Positions 21,304 through 33,022 of a DNA stretch of 64,000 nucleotides are shown in pieces. The notes under the pieces are model-generated. The model was not told where the DNA came from and did not search any database. It worked only from the letters and a program-made list of their open reading frames with translations. Position 1 is the first letter of the stretch. Each line of letters starts with the position of its first letter. Origin of the DNA: Chara braunii (Eukaryota; Streptophyta; Charophyceae; Charales; Characeae). The DNA lies in NCBI GenBank assembly GCA_003427395.1, contig BFEA01000065.1, positions 3,691,194 through 3,755,193 on the forward strand, in the 5' to 3' direction. Made by a program: the position numbers and the translations under genes.

Positions 21304-23601
21304 CCCCATACGAATTTACGAAATTTTAGAACCGAATTTTATCCAATTATTTGAGACCATCTTAGACAAAACCCTCAAAAAAATAGTCGTGAGGCCCACA
21401 GAAACTAGAAACAAATGTGGACTGAACACAAGATTGAAGATCCATTGAGAAACAACCACAACTTCGTGTAAGATTAAGAACAAAACTGCACGTAAGAATT
21501 TCCAATTTGAACCTGCTAAGTAGAAGGAGGGGAGGTGGAGGCCGTCAGTCCTCATATAAAAACGCGGCAGACCTCAAACCCCCTCATGCTAGGGTGACAG
21601 GGCGCCATCGCTACCCCAGAACCGGTCCACCTTGTTCTCACGGAAAGAAGTGTCTTCCACCCTCGACCACTCCTCAAAGTCATCAAGCCCCACAGTTACA
21701 GGGGAACACCCCCGGCCATGACTTCGTCGAATCCACTGGTTATGCCGCACTAATGGCATAACTCCCCAAGCCTCAAGCTCCTACCCAGGTTACAGAGCCT
21801 CAACTCAGCAGCGGCCTGAGTCGTCCCAGCAGAATCCTCCTGACCTACCATCCATAACCAACCATCCAACCACCTAGCAGATCCAGAACACCCTAAACCG
21901 ATGCACCATCCTGAGGGAAAACAAAACAGATTCGAAGTTAACCATAATAGAAATCAATTAGGTTTGCAGGCACAGGTTTTGTCGAGTAGAGATTAGTCAA
22001 ACGAAGATTAGGGAAATTAATAACTCTTACCTAGAACATCTCTTAGAAGTTTTAAGGTTTTATGAATTAAAAAAATGAGATTTATGAAATCTATCTAGGG
22101 TGTCCAAATTGGACTCATGAATATCTAAAATCAAGAGGATAATCCTGATCGTGGTTAAGATCGTTGTTAAGAACAGCAAAATTACGTCAAAAATTATGAA
22201 CTTAACAAAAACAGAACCTGATTTATGATTTTCAATTTAACAAGTGAACTCAGAGGATAAAAAGTATTTTGATGATAAGATCAGAGGAAACGATCAGAAA
22301 ACAATCAGAGTACAATCATCAAAAGAAGCAATAAAAAAACAATTAGAGTACAATCAGACAATTCACAATCAGAGTGTTAAGAAATTTCGGAAATTATCTC
22401 CGACTGTAGACTTCAAATTATCAAGAAACCAGGCGACGCGTGGGCAGAATCCTAATCCACTAATACCAGATTCCCGTCCCTTCTTCCTCAACTCAACCAC
22501 TTACCCCTCTCAAACCTTACCCCTGCATCTTTGGGGAAAGAAGGACTACCTCCCTCCCACTGCTAGCATCTAGGCTCGAAGCAAAGCTAACACCAAAGAT
22601 ATAAACGGCCATCTTCAATCCCTCAAGGGAAATGAAAACAGTGTGACACCCCTCGCCAAACCTGTCAACGAGTTGCCACAAGGGGTTCAAGCTACCCTAA
22701 CTCTAGCTTTTCCATACTGTTGAGGAAGGGGGACGAATATATGAACACAAGACAAGAGCAGCAGGCCCCACCTACCTGGCTGCCCTTCCCCATCACCGAA
22801 CTCTCTCGTGCCTTACCTTCTCTCGCCTCGTGTCCATGCGTCTTCACCCCTTCACGTCGCCTGACTCTTCGAATTAGATAAGATGTCGCTAAGGATCTAC
22901 GCGATGGCCAGTTTTAACCTCCACACCATTCACCAACTCAACCTGTATGCTCCCTCCCATCCCCGCACCGCACAGCCGCAACATCGCGCCGCCCTGTGCG
23001 GCAGCGACACCTACGCCCTCAACCACACAATCACGACACTCATCCCACCACCTCCCGCCAAGCATCGCCGCGCGCCAGCTTCACCATGAAGGACAGGCGC
23101 CAGCACCACCATGAACGACAACTCGCTCCCACATCGCACCCTCGACCGCCACCGCTCCGACCCGTCCTACGCATGCAGCGCTCAGCGCTGCGCCCATCTG
23201 CTCTACTGGAAGATTCATGCTCATGTTCGAATGGAAGAAGCGGTAATTAGAATCTAATGGTAATTAGAATCATTAGATCATTGACAATCTTGTTTTACTG
23301 CTTTTGGTTGGTGATATTTGTTTGTTACCTGGCTTGGATTTCGCTAGATCAGATTAGGGGTGCTTAATAGTGGAGGTTTGGAGAAGAAGGGGTGGATTAG
23401 GATTTAAGCTTCTTAAAAATAGGGAATGCTATTTTTGTTTTAAGGGTTGGGATTGGGATTGGTTGTCATGACCTTGTGGGGCTGCGGTCAGTAGGGATAG
23501 GCTTGGCCGAGAGTGCCTTGCTTAGCCCGTCTGGCTGGCCGCAGCAAATGATGTAATATGATATCTGCTTCGTTAAAAAGAAAAAAGAAAAAAAGAAAAA
23601 A
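21304..23601. other. 2.3 kb without recognisable gene
   Basis: Only short frames without domains. About 23445-23575 ends with GATATCTGCTTCGTT before an A-rich tract, reminiscent of a plant LINE 3' end, but no coding portion supports that. Nothing else is identified. Confidence 0.4.
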
Positions 23602-23792
23602 ATCAAATCAAATCAAATCAAATCAAATCAGATTAAAAAAAAATTTGGTGCACCCACTGCAGGTAAACAACTGGGGGCCAAGTCCAACTAAGGTAGGTAC
23701 CGGGGGCTTAGGCCTTGGTTTCAAGTACGCAGCAGTACGCAGCGGCTCTTGCCATCTCATCTCATCTCATCTCATCTCATCTCATCTCATCT
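23602..23792. repeat. TCAAA and ATCTC pentanucleotide microsatellites
   Basis: TCAAA units at about 23602-23635 and ATCTC units at about 23756-23792, with non-coding sequence between. Confidence 0.9.
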
Positions 23793-23864
23793 GAACATCT
23801 CACGGCCTCACTGTGGCCGTTTCCAAAAACACTCGAAAAAAAGGAAGAATAAAATGAAAAAGGC

Positions 23865-24000
23865 CCCCTACCTTTCTTCCCCCGAATTCCCCCAAATATA
23901 ACGCACGGTCATTATATTGAGAATGAAAGATACCCCAAAGAAGGTAGTGGGACCTCTGGCTCCGCCTCGATCTGACCTGTGTTATAATAAGGACGTCATG
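23865..24000 (+). repeat. Repeat fragment related to 24905-25195
   Basis: The series CTACCTTTCTTC, CCCGAA, AACGCACGGTC and AAGATACCCC appears in order here and, inverted, at about 25130-25195. Non-coding. Confidence 0.5.
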
Positions 24001-24187
24001 ATTTGACAAAAACAAAAACAAAAAAAACCAAAAAAAAGACTTTGCTCCAGGCCCAAGCTCCCACTACTACGGTAGTAGTAGCAAAGAATAAACAGATACT
24101 GACCGTAGATATGGGGAGCATGAGAAAAGGCAATTAGCATTGCGGGATAAAAGGCGGACCAGCAAAACAGAAAGAAAAAAGGAAAAG

Positions 24188-24345
24188 AATCGACGACAAT
24201 CTGAAGAGATTCTAGCCTACAGCGGGGAAAAAGCGAAAGAAAAAAAACGAAAGAATCGACGGCAATCTGAAGAGATTCTAGTCTAGAGGGGAAAAAAAAA
24301 AAGAAAAGAAAGAATCGACGGCAATCTGAAGAGATTCTGACCGCA
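24188..24345. repeat. Three copies of a 27-bp motif
   Basis: GAATCGACGGCAATCTGAAG followed by AGATTCT occurs at about 24188, 24252 and 24312 (spacing about 60-64 bp) with A/G-rich spacers. A partial fourth copy lies near 24396. Confidence 0.8.
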
Positions 24346-24904
24346 GATAAGGAGAGATATCAGGCCGACCAGCAACCGAAAACCAGCAAAACCAAATCGA
24401 TGGCAATCTTTTTTTTTTTTTTTTTTTTTTAAACTACACTATGTTCTTCTCTCAAATTCTTTTTCGGAATTTCAGAAAGAATTGTAGAATTTCGGAAAAA
24501 TTTATATATATATATATTTTTTTTTTTTTCGCCTTTCACTAGCGCTGCCACTACTCAGACTATATAGAGGGGGGACCCCTGCGCCTACCATGGTAGGGTG
24601 CGGAATTTATTACTTACTTTCGCGAAGAGCATAGCACGCACAGTGAGCATACTCACACTATTAGCTCTATCTTACATGCATCGGACCTCATTTTACAGGA
24701 AGACCGGGACGCATCTGACCGCAAGTACGTCCATAAACAAGTATAAAAAAGTCCTTGAGTTCGTGTGCGTATATACCCGCACGCTGGACTTTGCTGGATG
24801 TATCTGACCGAAACTGGGGCTTCGTTTGCACGCATCTGACCGGGATACGTCCGAGGATTTTTTTTTTTTTTGTGTTGGGGAAAAACGTCCCAGGATCGAG
24901 TCCA
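24346..24904. other. Non-coding; a lone GGGCATACTCACAC-like end
   Basis: T-runs at 24410-24430 and 24518-24530. GAGCATACTCACACTA at about 24644 resembles the TIR family at 17.1 and 41-42 kb, but no partner end was found. CGCATCTGACCG recurs at 24710 and 24831. Confidence 0.4.
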
Positions 24905-25195
24905 CGACGTCCTACCTTCTTCACCTGAAAACGAGGTATGGTCATGACACCTGGGCCGAGGTCCCATTAGCAAAGAGGATCGGATCGAATGCCTGAATGT
25001 GGACGTGTTTTACGCAGAGATGCAGAAAAGCAGTTCAATCTCGATTTCCTGCACCTCTCGACAAACACGTCCAGATTCGGGCATTCGATCCGATCCACTT
25101 TGCTAGTGGGACCACGCCCCTGTATTTGGGGTATCTTGCAGTCTAAGTACAGCATCAAGGACCGCACGTTGTGTTCGGGCGAAGAAGGGTTACCG
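24905..25195. repeat. Foldback element with ~50-bp inverted arms
   Basis: 24953-25009 and 25072-25120 are imperfect inverted copies (GTCCCATTAGCAAAG and GGATCGGATCGAATGCC in one arm). The outer flanks also resemble one another inverted and match 23865-24000. Non-coding. Confidence 0.65.
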
Positions 25196-26332
25196 TAGTG
25201 TGGTGCGAGTACCTACGGCTGCCCTCGCTAACAGGGAACATGAAAAAATAAAAAATTAAAAACACAGAAAAAGGGCCCCCCTTCTTTTTACGTTTTTTCG
25301 TCGTTGTTTTTTTTCCTTTTCGTTTCCCCCCCCTTTTTGGTTCCCTCCCTTTCCCAATCGCCACATGGAGGCGAGGAACCGCCGTTGTCAGCCCAGTCTG
25401 CAGCTGTTTCTCAGAAAGGAAAGCTCTTTTAAACAGGGCAACTTTCCTAATTCTGCCTCCCTGTCATCATAGCCGAATACGAGAGAGGGCAACTTTTTGA
25501 GTGCGGCACGGTTCGAGTGAATCACACACACAGTAATTTTTTTTTTTTTTTTTTTTGTCCCTTAAAATTCAAGCAGCCAGTAGTAGCCGATGAGCAGATG
25601 GGCTGTGGGTACGCGGGGATGTTTTTACTCCGGGTTCGTTGTGGGTGATTGTTTTTTTCCGCCGCCCTCTTTTCCGTATTTCATATCGACTCAGAGTCTT
25701 TGCTTCCCTGTACAAAAAGGAGTTTTCTGGTAATAAAAGGAAATTATAGAATTTTTTTTTTTTTTTACCACTGATTACGTGCGAATGTCGTCGTTTTTTT
25801 TTTTTTTTACCACTCACTGCTTGCGTCACTTGCTTCAAAATAGAAAGCAGAATTTGCGAGTTACTGGCTTGACTTCACTCCCACCACAGGACTTTTCTGA
25901 CCGAATCTGGCCGTATTTGCGGCTAGGTGTGTTTCTCGGAGGGTGGTCCCAACTGCCTCGATTCGGAGATACGAGCCGCAGATCACACGGATGGATGGCC
26001 AGTGTTTCCTTTCGTTTTTTTTTTTTTTTTTTTTTTTTTCCCCGTAGTCCAACGAGCAAGTGCGACCTCGCACCCAAATTGCCAATTCTGGGTACGCGCT
26101 CGTGATTGTATGAGTTCGCGCACAAAGCGCACGTACTTGCGAGTTGAGCACGTGCTTTGTCTCAGTTCGTGCACAAACCGTGCGATTGAGGGGCTCACCG
26201 CACCCTGCTCTCGCAACAACAACAAAAAAAAAAGAACGACTGCATCTACCTCAAAAATTGGCGAGATCCATCCGCTGCTATCCGTAGGGATGCATTTTGC
26301 AATTTTCTGCAGGAACATGCGCGCACTTGAAG

Positions 26333-26364
<32 letters not shown>

Positions 26365-26403
26365 CCTTGGGACACTCTAAGGTTTTTCTTTTCCAAACGG
26401 CCC
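25196..26403. other. Non-coding with T-runs
   Basis: T-runs at about 25539-25556, 25750-25766, 25794-25809, 26017-26039 and 26336-26364. A ~45-bp tandem unit (T-run plus ACCACT) occurs at 25752 and 25796. Apparent ORFs are phenylalanine or lysine runs. Confidence 0.5.
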
Positions 26404-26513
26404 TTGCACACGCATGAACTGTTGAAATACAGACCCGAGCTCGAAGCCTGATGTACTCAGACTAACAAACGGTACTTCTGAATTACCTAGGGCCGTTCAG
26501 CTCAATCATGATA
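26404..26513 (+). mobile_element. tRNA-derived SINE, 5'-truncated copy
   Basis: Shares AACTGTTGAAATACAGACC and the tail GAATTACCT..GGCC..CAGCTCAAT with the fuller copy at 26535. The box B region is degenerate (GAGCTCGAAGCC). Confidence 0.6.
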
Positions 26514-26534
26514 TCTCTCTCTCTTACCCAAGAG

Positions 26535-26672
26535 CCTACCGTAACTCAGTGGGTACACCAATAAACTGTTGAAATACAGACCTGTGTTCGAATCCGGACG
26601 ATGGAATTCGATGAGTAAAATCAACTACTAATGAATTGTTTGGGGCCGGTCAGCTCAATGATAATATTTTTT
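26535..26672 (+). mobile_element. tRNA-derived SINE, fuller copy
   Basis: The head has a box A-like GTAACTCAGTGGG (26541-26553) and a box B-like GTTCGAATCC (26586-26595), spaced as in a tRNA internal Pol III promoter. The tail TTGGGGCCGGTCAGCTCAAT and GATAAT ends in a T-run that could also serve as a Pol III terminator. Related tails occur at 26404, 28740, 54027 and 55518. Confidence 0.7.
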
Positions 26673-26703
26673 TTTTTAGTTTTTTTTTTTAAGTTTTTTT
26701 TTT

Positions 26704-28690
26704 AAACAGCAACACATCACATTATATCAAATCAGACGACAAGAGGCCGGGGACCTCACAATTCAACCCGGAGTTATCCTGGCAGCATCAGCCAGTTTCG
26801 CTTATGGTCTCAGCAGAACTGAGAGCCCATTTACCATAAACTTTCCCTCCCATAATCTCACAGACTGAACTTTAGCCTAAATCTCTGTACTTGTTGGACA
26901 AACCATGCATCCAAAATACTATCCAAAGCTACCCTCCCAGCTACTATCTCCTACCTTGATCTGTCTACAAGGAACTGGAAATGCTACACCCCCCACACCG
27001 TCTAATACGACGACCGAGCCTCCACGGCTCAGTGGAAGAACATTCCTTATTACCCCACACTCTGTTACTACTTGGCCCACTACGGCCCTACCGACCGAGT
27101 AGTCTGGTCCCCTAGCTTCCCTCCCCCTCTACTACCTTGAACCCTAGCTATTATTCAATCCCTGACTAATCTACATCGAATAAAGCCACTTTGAGAGCAC
27201 CAACCCTCTGGTTGAATGTACTCCAGCCAGCTGATTGCCCTTTGCCAACGACCTCAAGAACCACCAGAGCTTCCTCTTTGGACCCCTGCCACTGTTGACT
27301 TTCCTGCGCAAATCTGCTTGGATCGCTCTCCTCAGACCCCGTTTGATGCCAACTTTGATCTCTCTGTCCGAATAAGGGCGATGTTCAAACCTGGATCTAT
27401 TTCTGTCCGCCCATATCACCGAGCAGATCACAGCTCTGGCGACGTGAGCCACATACGCCCATCCTTTCAACCCTGTCTGCTCATCACCCACAAACCCCAG
27501 CAAGACCCATCTTTCATTCCACTCCACCCCTTCCCCTCCAAATCTTCCCCAGTGGTCTTCCCACCACCTCCAAACCCTTCTCGACGCGGGACAGTCTCAC
27601 CACAAATGTTTGGTGGACTCAAAGGGCCAGGTACATCGTGTGCAGCTCATAGCGGTTTCCATTCCCCTGCTGCAGACCCAAACAGCAGACGGAGTAACCA
27701 GCAGAGACAACATCCATAGAAGGCTTGCTTGTTTGAGGGCCGGCAGATTCAACAATGTACTCCACAGAGTTTCAAAATGTTTTTCCTTTCCTTGCAAATC
27801 TTCCATCAGCACTGCACTCCATCTGGCAACAGCCACTGACGCTGGAGATCTCCCTCTCCGCTCGGCCAGCTTGTAGGAAAGTCCCGTTGTGAAGTTAGAG
27901 AGGTCCATGGCCCGGTCATTGGGACTCCCTGACGTGCTGCCTTTCCAGCTCCATGCCACTGGGTCAATAGCCAAGTAGCGGAGGGGGACTTTGCCCACCC
28001 ACCTGGAGGACAGCCTTCTCCCTCTCCCATTCAACCTATGGATCACCCTTGCTTGAGGGGGGTTCGACCACTGTCTGATTGTTTCCTCCTCACCCTGGAC
28101 CAATGCTGCCGATTGATCAGATACCACCCACTTGCGAACCTCCGTGAAACCGCTACTCGTCAGACCCAGTAACTCCCATAACTCAACCCTTCCTTCTGTC
28201 GGCGGAGGGATGTACCAAGCACCTACCGGGTCCGTTCCTTCCGGGCCCAGTAGAGCTTTCCATTCTTCTGGTATCGCCCGCAGAACCCTCCTCCAGTGCT
28301 CTTCTGAGTGCCATAAGCCTGGGAGCGACCTATGGACCTCACTAAATGGTTTCCAACTACCCAGCAAATCGGACCAGAGATCCGCAATTCTAGACACTCC
28401 CCTTTGGATCCAGATTTTCCCGAATGAGCCTGGAGAAGAGTCGGCCCGTAGGAGGGATCCATCTTCTTCCCGAATAAACTGGTTCTCAAATAAGCATTGG
28501 CGGAGGACCTCCTCTTTCGTCGCTGGGGGGGTCTGTACTTCTGGCGGATGTTGAATACACGCCCTTCGAACTGCGTCCCAAAACTCTGAATGCAGTTTCT
28601 TCTTTGCAAAGGACCTCACAAAAAAACACATCCAAACGTCCTCCGCTCTGGATAACTGCCACTCCCTCATCAAGATTCTCTCGGCAAGTA
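26704..28690 (-). mobile_element. LINE-A, 5'-truncated copy
   Basis: Contains the C-terminal coding part (27171-28673) and a 3' UTR that includes the family tail motif (CTGCCAGGATAACTCCGGGT on minus, about 26748-26800) and an A-rich end, seen on plus as the T-runs at 26668-26703. The same tail ends LINE-B and LINE-C and the 170-bp insertion at 56419. Confidence 0.8.
27171..28673 (-). pseudogene. LINE-A ORF2, C-terminal part (post-RT region and zinc-finger domain)
   Basis: The frame from 28673 (358 codons) matches the post-reverse-transcriptase part of LINE-C's ORF2 segment by segment: EEVLRQCLFENQ, RGVSRIADLWSDLLGSWKPF, EEHWRRVLRAIP. It ends in a zf-RVT-like CTRCTWPFESTKHLW motif. The C-terminal end lies in another frame at 27171-27527 (WVLLGF.., IWADRNRSRF, LWWFLRSLAKG), so at least one frameshift separates them. 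No reverse transcriptase active site is present, because this copy is 5'-truncated. Confidence 0.85.
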
Positions 28691-28791
28691 GAACCCAGTC
28701 CTCTTTTATTTCTGCCGTCGTCCTTTAAAAAAATGATGATATCTCTAGGCCAGCCAAACGACCTCAATGATAATATCTCAAGGCCGTCGTC

Positions 28792-28830
<39 letters not shown>

Positions 28831-29012
28831 CAAGGCCAGGCCCCAAAAAAAAAAAAAAAAAAAAAAGGGGGGGGGGGGGGGGGGGGGGGAAGGGGTTCGT
28901 TTCCACAGTGGTGTGGCTGATTCCTGCTCGAAGGTACTTGTACAAACCTTGACACATACAGCAGCTCCCCGGTGCGCTGTTGATATAGGGCCCCGGTGTG
29001 CTGTTGATATAG
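28691..29012. repeat. SINE tail fragments, A and G runs, 26-bp tandem repeat
   Basis: CTCAATGATAATATCTC at about 28763-28779 is a SINE tail fragment. An A-run (28797-28827), a second A-run (28846-28866) and a G-run (about 28867-28889) follow; the G-run could form a quadruplex. About 28959-29012 has two copies of CCCCGGTGYGCTGTTGATAT. Confidence 0.7.
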
Positions 29013-29126
29013 GGCCTGGCTGCACTACTTTCCACATGCACAAACGACAAAGCAATGTATCTTTCCATGTTCTAGCCGTGGATTCAGTCTCATTTTGCAC
29101 ATTTGGAGGGAAGTGCAGCGATGCCC
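29013..29126. mobile_element. GGGCCTCGC MITE, copy 2
   Basis: 114 bp with ends GGGCCTGGCTGCACTACTTT and its inverse, and a 3-bp target duplication ATA (29010-29012 and 29127-29129). Its interior matches copy 1 (CATGCACAAACGAC, CAGTCTCATTTT). Confidence 0.85.
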
Positions 29127-29157
29127 ATAGGGAGGGAGTGACGGGTGAAAGGAGTTC

Positions 29158-32100
29158 ATTTTTTTTTTTTTTTTTTTTTTTTTTGGAAAGTGTAGCTTTG
29201 CATTACAATAATACAATATTGGGACGAGGCCGGGGACCTCACAATTCGACCCGGAGTTATCCTGGCAGCCTCAGCCAGTTTCTCTTACGAGCCAGGCTCG
29301 AACTTTCAACTGCTGGTCAAGCTTTAACAATTCTACTGCTGGAAACCGGGTCCAGCGTCCCATGCTGAAACCAAAACAGCTTTCCAAAAAAGATAACACA
29401 TGAAGCTCAATTTAAAAAAGGGACTGCATTTGCAGTCTGACTGTACTCTGTCCTGAAGGCATCTCTGCCACCTTTATCTATGAAGCTCATGAATTGTTCA
29501 GGGGGGTTTCAGCCACTTGGCAATCCTCATCTTACCTTCAGTGGAGACCACTGCCAACTGGTTGTCCCAGGCCCAGGTTTTTAAGAACCAAGGGCGCCCT
29601 CTGCCTTGTCGACCGGAACTCCCTTTCCAGTCAGCCAAGATCATCAAACGTAGGTTTTTGCATATTTGGTTGCGAGATAACTGGAAAGTAGGCTTTTCCC
29701 CTCTGAAGATCAGGGCGTTTCTCGATCTCCATATTTCCTGCATCACCACCCCTCTGCAGACTAAGGCGACGTACCCCCAGCTCTCAGAGTATGTTAAAGT
29801 CAAGCTAGGGAGAAGCCCAAACAATATCCAATCCTCATTCCAATCAAAGTTGTTTTTTCAACTTTTTTGTAAATAATTTCCAGTGTTTCCGCCACCATTC
29901 CCGAAGTTCTTCAGAGAGGGGGCAATGGGTCCACAGATGGGCGTTAGATTCCCAGCCCCAATTGCAGTGCAGGCGTGTCATGGAAGTTTCCATAACCCTG
30001 TTGGCCAACCAGTGAGAGGTTGGGACAACTTGTAGAGCTTGCATCCACAACAGACCCGCTGACCTTTGAGATGGAATACGTAGAAGCGCCGGCCACAAGG
30101 AAGGCGAATTCGGCTGAGTGACATCCTGTCCCTTCTGCTCTGCCAATGCTGTAGGTGTACGAATAACTCGGGCTCGTAGAACACCAGCGCCTGTTTTTGC
30201 CTTATAGTTTATTAAAGTTGTGACTTTCGGGTGTCCAGAGCCAGTTCCATCCTCCTTCCACCCAAGCATCAAGGGCTCTATTCGGAACTGCTCAACGTTT
30301 CCTTAACAGTTTTCTCCTGACCCTTGACAAGCGGGCCTTCCTGGGATCTGGAGATCCCGATTTTCCTTTCTTCCAGTCTGGTCCCGGACTCCAAATCCGG
30401 GCCTAAGACCTTCCAGACACAGGATGCATCATCTTCAGATCTTAGCCATGTCCCTTCCACATTTTCTGATGTATTTTTCAAAATTATAGACCAGTGGGAT
30501 GGGAGAGCTGCAATCAGCAGAGACAGATTGGCTGTCACATTCCGCAGGCGAGATAGTCGGGGACGTAACTGTTCAGCCGTGATCCAATCGCTTGTCTCAT
30601 CATCCCATAGATGCTTGACCTGGACAATACCCCTCTCCATCCAAGCTCTCCCAAATTTTCCAGTACCCCCTCCTGCCGAAAAGCTCTCTTTTGAGGGGAG
30701 ACAAATCAGTGGGTTATCAAAAAGGCACTGGTTAGCTATCTCCATTTTGGTGATGGGATCCTTAATTGATGTGGGTCTCAGTTTGTTCCAGGCCAAGAAA
30801 ATTCCCTGCCACACTCTAGGCTTAATCTTCTGGTTGCAAAAGGAAGGCACTAGACTACAAATCCAAACGTGGTTTGGCTCCTCCAAGGACCATTCGGTGC
30901 TCAATATGTACTCAGCAAAGCGGATCCACAATTTCGATGGGTCATCAAACATTCCTTTAATGATCCATTTGGCTAGGAGCGCCCAGTTTTGGGTCTGGGG
31001 TTCTATGATTCCCAGTCCTCCTTCTTGGCGGGGCTGGGCCACTGCTTCCCATGCAACTTTTGTTATAAAACCCTGGTCTTCGTCGGCTGCTGGTTTCCAA
31101 AGATACCTGGCAAGCAGCCTTTTTAATGTCAGAGTAAGCCTCCTTGCCTAGCATGCAGACTGACAGAGGAAACCATAAAATCGAAAAGGCTGCAGCAGAT
31201 AGGACGAGAGTCCTTCCAAATAGCGATAGCTTGAAATTTTTTATCCATGAGTTAATTCTTGCTATTACTCTGTCAGCCAGTATCTGGTCTTGAACTTTAG
31301 AGCAGTCAGAAAAGGAGACCTGCACTCCTAGAAATCTTTCGGAGTTTGCTGTAGGGATCTTTCTTAGGCCCCAATCAACCCTAAGAACATATAGAGAGGG
31401 CAGAAAGTATACTGATATCGACCAGTTAATGGAAGCCTCAGAAAGAACACAATATTCATCTAGAACTGATTTAAGCTCATTCAGATAGGCGGGGTTATTC
31501 TCACAAGCGATTGTTAGATCGTCTTCGAGAGCCCCTCCTTTCCAATGGAGGGAGGCACTAATCTGCAGCCCCCGAATACTATCGTTATGCCGAATATTAT
31601 CTAATAGCACCTCTGGCTGTAGGACGAACAGCAAGGGAGCCAGGGGGCAACCCTGACGAAGCGACCGTGTCAAGGGGAATTCCTCCGAAAGTTGGCCATT
31701 CACCATAACCACTGACGTGGCTTGGGCGTACATTGCTTTAATCCAGTTGGAGAGGCCCGGGCCAAACCCCATTTTAGCCAAAGTGGTAGAAACAAAAGCC
31801 CAGCCTACCTTATCATAGGCCTTTTCCATGTCCAATAGTAGTATAGCCACATCTCGTTTTTCAACGCCAATCACTTCCAGCGCCTGTACCGTTGTAAGAA
31901 TATTCTAAAAAATTGAGCGACCCTTTACAAAAGCGCCCTGCTCCCACCCCACCAAATGGGGGAGTTCAGCAGCAAGCCGTATTGCGAGGGGCTTAGCTAA
32001 TATCTTGTACGCCACATTTAACACGGAAATAGGCCTATAATTACGGACCTCCCTTTTATCTCCTTTTTTATATAGGAGGGATATCACGCCTTTAACCATA

Positions 32101-32252
32101 CTCTGCGGGAGGGAGCCTGTAACCAGGGCCGTGTTAAAGATACGACACAGGAATGGGGCAAAAGCGTCCCAGGTGCTCAGAAAAAGCTCCACCGGAAGGC
32201 CATCTAGACCCGGGCACTTCCCAAGGGCCATTTGAGTTCAATTTTTTATTAC
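29158..32252 (-). mobile_element. LINE-B, 5'-truncated copy with probable target duplication
   Basis: Minus-strand LINE of about 3.1 kb: RT domain, zinc finger, 3' UTR and an A-tail (T-run on plus, 29159-29184). AAAGGAGTTC at 29148-29157 and AAAGGAGCTC at 32253-32262 match at 9 of 10 positions and are the likely target-site duplication. The 3' UTR holds the recurrent hairpin (29338-29356) and the family tail motif (about 29224-29280). 5' truncation with an A-tail and a ~10-bp duplication is classical target-primed reverse transcription. Confidence 0.85.
29498..32231 (-). pseudogene. LINE-B ORF2: reverse transcriptase to C terminus, disrupted
   Basis: Four frame segments. 32231-31905 has the RT N-terminal blocks (GKCPGLDGLPVELF, YKKGDKREVRNYRPISVL). 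31874-30957 has the first catalytic Asp block (LLLDMEKAYDKVGW), the RQGCPLAPLLF block, and the active-site block with EDD where the family has ADD, so the motif is damaged. 31042-30278 and 30272-29844 hold the post-RT region and a degenerate zinc finger ending SNAHLWTHCPL. 29824-29498 is the C terminus. Stops and frameshifts separate the segments; it cannot encode an active protein. Confidence 0.9.
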
Positions 32253-32262
32253 AAAGGAGCTC

Positions 32263-33022
32263 GAGTTGGCGATAGAAAGATTAGTGCCAAAAAAAAAAAA
32301 AAAAAAAGATTGGTAGCGCCGGTGGCAGACGAAGTTTAGTCGGGCTTCAGCCCTGCCTTGCCGTTAACCCCGCCATCGCTGACGGGGCACGGTGGGTTCT
32401 ACATGCCCGGCTCTACGCGGGTACCGGCCATGTCGGGAGTGGACCCAGTCAAGGCAGCCTATCGTTTCATACCTGACTAGTAGGCTAGGGATGGGCGAGA
32501 AACTCTAAAGTAAGTGAACTCAACTTCAGGACTACCCCTTATCTCCTGGTCAACCCGAATTAGGGTTGTCGTCCTCATCAAGCGGTCAACGTTGGGAGAT
32601 GTCATATCATAACTGGTTTCATAACGAGTGAGAAGAGAAGCGGGAAGTAGAAGTGGGTGGAGGGGTAACACAAGAGGGATGAGAATAGGAAAGCTAAGGT
32701 GTTTGTCCAAGGTTCCAAGGTCGAGAGAGTGAAAAGAGGCGACATATCGGGCAAAAGTTGAAGAGGGGGACGTAGGTGGCTGCCTGTTGAGAGGAATACA
32801 AAGTTAAGGTCGAAGTGCGGCTGCGGTGAGGATGCAAATTTTCTGCTGGAATCCTCTATCGATCGGGATAAGAAATAAGAAGGTGGCCGGACGCGATACA
32901 TCCATTGCACAAAAGAAGTATCCCCTAAGATTGGGGAGGGGACTACGGAGTCAAAGGACATAGCGCCCGGGTGCAAAGGATAGGCTGACGAAGCGGCTTT
33001 GTGATTTCTATCCCCTACAGGG
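32263..33022 (+). other. Probable 5' UTR of LINE-C
   Basis: After an A-run (32289-32307) a GC-rich segment begins (GATTGGTAGCGCCGGTGGCA) and leads into ORF1 of LINE-C without other recognisable features. The exact 5' end of LINE-C was not fixed by a target duplication. Confidence 0.45.

Noticed and set aside
23000-23100. Possible CRISPR-like or regularly spaced array in the repeat-rich stretches
   Set aside because: No series of identical repeats with unique, equal-length spacers was found anywhere in the window; a eukaryotic genome is also indicated.
28604-29368. 254-codon plus frame with KKKK and FFFF runs
   Set aside because: Built from A-, G- and T-runs, a MITE and antisense LINE sequence.
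30324-31151. 275-codon plus frame
   Set aside because: Antisense of LINE-B ORF2, which has clear reverse transcriptase motifs on the minus strand.
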